Shown here: one piece after another, positions 61,739 to 64,000 of the stretch
Position numbering within the stretch: the stretch's first letter is position 1
Layout: each line of letters starts with the position of its first letter
Assembly (NCBI GenBank): GCA_002499585.1
Contig: DAMH01000027.1
Location: 59,059-123,058 of the forward strand
Direction: 5' to 3'
DNA length: 64,000 nucleotides
Origin: Euryarchaeota archaeon UBA552
Lineage (GTDB): Archaea > Thermoplasmatota > Poseidoniia > Poseidoniales > Thalassarchaeaceae
Translations under genes and position numbers: made by a program
Notes under the pieces: model-generated
Database searches by the model: none
Seen by the model: only the letters and a program-made list of their open reading frames with translations
Told to the model about the DNA's origin: nothing

Positions 61739-63349
61739 TTACATGTCCATTCCATCAAACTCGCCGCCCATTTCTGGGGCTCCTCCCTTGCTGGAAATGA
61801 CGTCATCAATCCTGAGTATCATAACAGCGGTCTCGCTGGCAGACTGTATTGCCTGTTCTACTACCCTGGTGGGTTCGTAAACGTCCCCAGCCCCCATGTC
61901 TACCACTCCTCCATCATAGACATTGACACCATACCTCGATTTCCCCTCGGAGTGGGCCTTTCTCAGGGCTATGATTGTATTTACCGGGTCCAGTCCAGCA
62001 TTCTCTGCCAGTGTCCGTGGGATCACCTCCATAGCTCCAGCAAAGGCCTCTATGGCCATTTGTTCACGTCCACCGACGCCCTCTGCGAAAGATCGCAGGT
62101 CCCTGCTTAGCGCAGCGAGTACGGATCCGCCTCCGGTCAGGACTGTTCCATCCTCATGGGCTACGGAAACCACCCCTATGGCATCGTCGAACGCCCGCCG
62201 TATTTCATCAACTACATGTTCTGTGCCTCCTCGGAGGAGTACGGATACGGCTTTTGCCTGATTGCAGCCAGTTATGAAAACCATGTCTGAATCCCCTATC
62301 TTCCTTTCATCTACCTTGGCCGCTTCTCCTAGGTCGTCCTTGGATAGATCTTCTAGGGTGGTGACTATTCTTCCACCTGTGGCTTTTGAGAGGCCCTCCA
62401 TGTCACTCTTTTTGGCTCTCCTTATTGCGAATATGCCGGCTTTTGCCATGTGGTGTTGTGCGAGGTCGTCTATCCCTTTCTGGCAGACCACTACATTTGC
62501 GCCTGACGATGAGATGGTTTCTACCAAACCTTTGATGTATGACTCCTCTTCATCTAGAAACTGGGAGAGCATACTAGGATCCGTGATCTGTATTTTAGCA
62601 TCGACCTCGGTCTTTTTGACCTCGATGGCAGAGTTGACGAGTGCTATTTTAGCTCCTTCGACGGACCTAGGCATGCCTGAGTGAACTCTTTCCTTGTCGA
62701 GAATTATGCCGTTGACGAGAGAGCTGTCTTTGATCGATCCGCCTTGCTTTTTCTCCACCTTAACATCATCCAGGTCGACGAGTATGCCATCACTATCTTC
62801 CTGTGCGACGGCCAATACCGCCTTGACGCAAATATCTGATAGGAACTCCTTGACAGCACCTGCACTTTTGCCAGTAAGGGCTGTTTTGGCGACCTCAGTC
62901 AGAGTTTTTTTGTCTACTTCGATGGAGTGGTCCTCTATTAGCTCTATTGCCTTGTCAGATGCAAGGCGGAACCCCTCGCATATTACCGTAGGGTGAACGT
63001 TTTGCTCGATAAGATCCTCTGACCGCTTCAACAGCTCTCCAGCCAGAACAACAGCGGTGGTCGTTCCATCGAAGCAATGTTGTTCTTGTGTCTTTGCGAT
63101 TTCAATTATCATTTTAGCAGCGGGGTGCTCAATGTCCATCTCTTTGAGTATTGTAGCACCGTCATTTGTGATTACGACGTCACCCATGCTGTCAACAAGC
63201 ATTTTGTCCATACCCTTGGGGCCAAGCGTGGAGCGGACTGCTTCAGCAACAGCTTTGGCAGCGGCGATGTTGTTACTTTGCGCTGTTCTACCGCTTGTTC
63301 TCGTCGTACCCTCTTTGAGAATGAATATTGGTTGCTGTCCATTTGTCAT
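61739..63349 (-). CDS. thsA: Thermosome (group II chaperonin) subunit
   Basis: 536 residues of the archaeal chaperonin, which folds proteins in a double ring with a built-in lid. TLGPKGMDKMLVDSMGDVVITNDGATIL and the C-terminal VIALRKAHSEGKSRYGVNVYDGGVVDM are typical; the tail ends in the Gly/Met pattern GGEFDGMDM. The nucleotide motif normally GDGTTT reads FDGTTT at 93-98, keeping the catalytic Asp but losing the first Gly. Only one subunit gene is seen here. Confidence 0.97.
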   Translation of the reverse strand: MTNGQQPIFILKEGTTRTSGRTAQSNNIAAAKAVAEAVRSTLGPKGMDKMLVDSMGDVVITNDGATILKEMDIEHPAAKMIIEIAKTQEQHCFDGTTTAVVLAGELLKRSEDLIEQNVHPTVICEGFRLASDKAIELIEDHSIEVDKKTLTEVAKTALTGKSAGAVKEFLSDICVKAVLAVAQEDSDGILVDLDDVKVEKKQGGSIKDSSLVNGIILDKERVHSGMPRSVEGAKIALVNSAIEVKKTEVDAKIQITDPSMLSQFLDEEESYIKGLVETISSSGANVVVCQKGIDDLAQHHMAKAGIFAIRRAKKSDMEGLSKATGGRIVTTLEDLSKDDLGEAAKVDERKIGDSDMVFITGCNQAKAVSVLLRGGTEHVVDEIRRAFDDAIGVVSVAHEDGTVLTGGGSVLAALSRDLRSFAEGVGGREQMAIEAFAGAMEVIPRTLAENAGLDPVNTIIALRKAHSEGKSRYGVNVYDGGVVDMGAGDVYEPTRVVEQAIQSASETAVMILRIDDVISSKGGAPEMGGEFDGMDM

Positions 63350-63415
63350 GGCAATGCCTCGTATGTGCTACCGACACGACTTGACGTCATAAGGGCTGCC
63401 ACTCGTTGGTGAGGT

Positions 63416-64000
63416 TCATTCCTGGTCCTCGGGTTCAGATGGAAGGTTTGTTGGCTGGCTGAATATTTCTTGTGCCCCGCCTAGCGCTGAGTTAGCTATG
63501 TGATCATGGATGGGCAAATCTGGAGGGAGGCCAAGTGGTTCAAAATTTGTGTACTCCTCCATAGGGCCGCCAGCTCCGCGCACGATCCTTACAGCCGTGA
63601 ATAGAATGGCCAGTGCCCCTATCACACCAACAGCGATGAGAAGATAGTTCCCCAGAGTAAGGCCAATCTCCTCTACGTTGGGACCTTCATCCACGGGATT
63701 GGATTTTAGCATTGTTAGAGGGGTGCTGCTACTGGTTTTGTCAATGTCAGTGTCAACAAGCAGCGTCAGCGCAAATAGCATGGAGTTATCCTCAAGATTT
63801 CGAAGGTTGTCTTCGTCGATTACGAGGGTGACTTTGACTAGTCGAGTCTCATCTGAGCCCAGAACGAAGTCTCTGTCACTGGTATCAACTCGGGCGTCGA
63901 AGACGTTGAAGAATAGGTCAGACTGCCTGTCGATGTCGGCACGTACCAACTGTTCGTACGAGGGGTGAAGGTTCCGTATCGAGAAGAATAAGTCGTAAGA
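63416..64000 (-). CDS. Membrane-anchored extracytoplasmic protein, 5' end beyond window
   Basis: The frame stays open to the window edge, so the N-terminus is missing. About 194 residues remain. The outer part is beta-rich and acidic (RLVKVTLVIDEDNLRNLEDNSMLFALTLL); one transmembrane helix (NYLLIAVGVIGALAILFTAV) follows, then a cytoplasmic tail of about 60 residues rich in Pro and acidic residues. No family recognised. It has a layout reminiscent of S-layer-associated or secreted surface proteins. Confidence 0.65.
   Translation of the reverse strand, partial: SYDLFFSIRNLHPSYEQLVRADIDRQSDLFFNVFDARVDTSDRDFVLGSDETRLVKVTLVIDEDNLRNLEDNSMLFALTLLVDTDIDKTSSSTPLTMLKSNPVDEGPNVEEIGLTLGNYLLIAVGVIGALAILFTAVRIVRGAGGPMEEYTNFEPLGLPPDLPIHDHIANSALGGAQEIFSQPTNLPSEPEDQE

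Overview
The window looks like a chromosomal segment of a planktonic euryarchaeon of the Marine Group II / Poseidoniales type (Thermoplasmatota). The information-processing genes are archaeal: aRF1, aIF2-beta, eIF1/SUI1, class I LysRS, Trm56, NOG1, thermosome, RNase P protein Rnp1, eL19, eL32 and eS4. The 16S rRNA gene stands alone with no 23S or 5S beside it. Several predicted lipoproteins and a bacterial-style general amino-acid transporter fit a marine heterotroph. The assignment to this group is inferred from gene content and recall of the family, not from a search.

Layout. 1-12.8 kb: a partial surface protein, a peroxiredoxin-argS-prf1 run, pyrH, small zinc-ribbon and membrane proteins, NOG1, a three-gene run (unknown, pterin carbinolamine dehydratase, nitroreductase), and exported proteins (PQQ-type sugar dehydrogenase, PhnD-like binding protein, BNR/sialidase-like protein). 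12.8-25 kb: NmrA-like reductase, aIF2-beta, dUTPase, GfcR, lysS, carAB, trm56, folP and a TraB-family protein. 25-34.7 kb: DUF2061, thiolase, a YeiH-type transporter, a flotillin/NfeD membrane module, a thioesterase, an ABC exporter, a lipoprotein and an NAD-kinase-like protein. 34.7-40.2 kb: a four-gene aap-type amino-acid ABC transporter. 40.3-41.75 kb: 16S rRNA. 41.8-42.08 kb: rRNA promoter region and a possible structured RNA. 42.1-56.4 kb: one long S10-spc type ribosomal protein cluster ending in secY (L3, L4, L23, L2, S19, L22, S3, L29, eIF1, Rnp1, S17, L14, L24, S4e, L5, S14, S8, L6, L32e, L19e, L18, S5, L30, L15, SecY). 56.7-64 kb: a Hef-like helicase, a two-gene redox cluster, the thermosome and a partial surface protein.

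The most unusual locus is the redox pair at 58.4-61.5 kb. One gene fuses two CysJ-like flavodoxin domains to a domain recognisable as succinate dehydrogenase/TfrB iron-sulfur subunit, but essentially all cluster-ligand cysteines are gone. The gene directly behind it encodes an HdrB-like protein in which seven of the ten expected CCG-motif cysteines are replaced. Together they resemble a thiol:fumarate-reductase TfrB split in two, stripped of iron-sulfur ligands and equipped with two flavin domains. I regard this as the best candidate for an undescribed system here.

Other points are a SecY with an extra N-terminal block of about four membrane helices, an L32e with an N-terminal SAP domain, and a recurring promoter arrangement in which a TATA box lies 23-33 bases before the start codon (leaderless transcripts). 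One of these TATA boxes appears to serve two divergent genes. I saw no tRNA genes, CRISPR arrays or insertion sequences.
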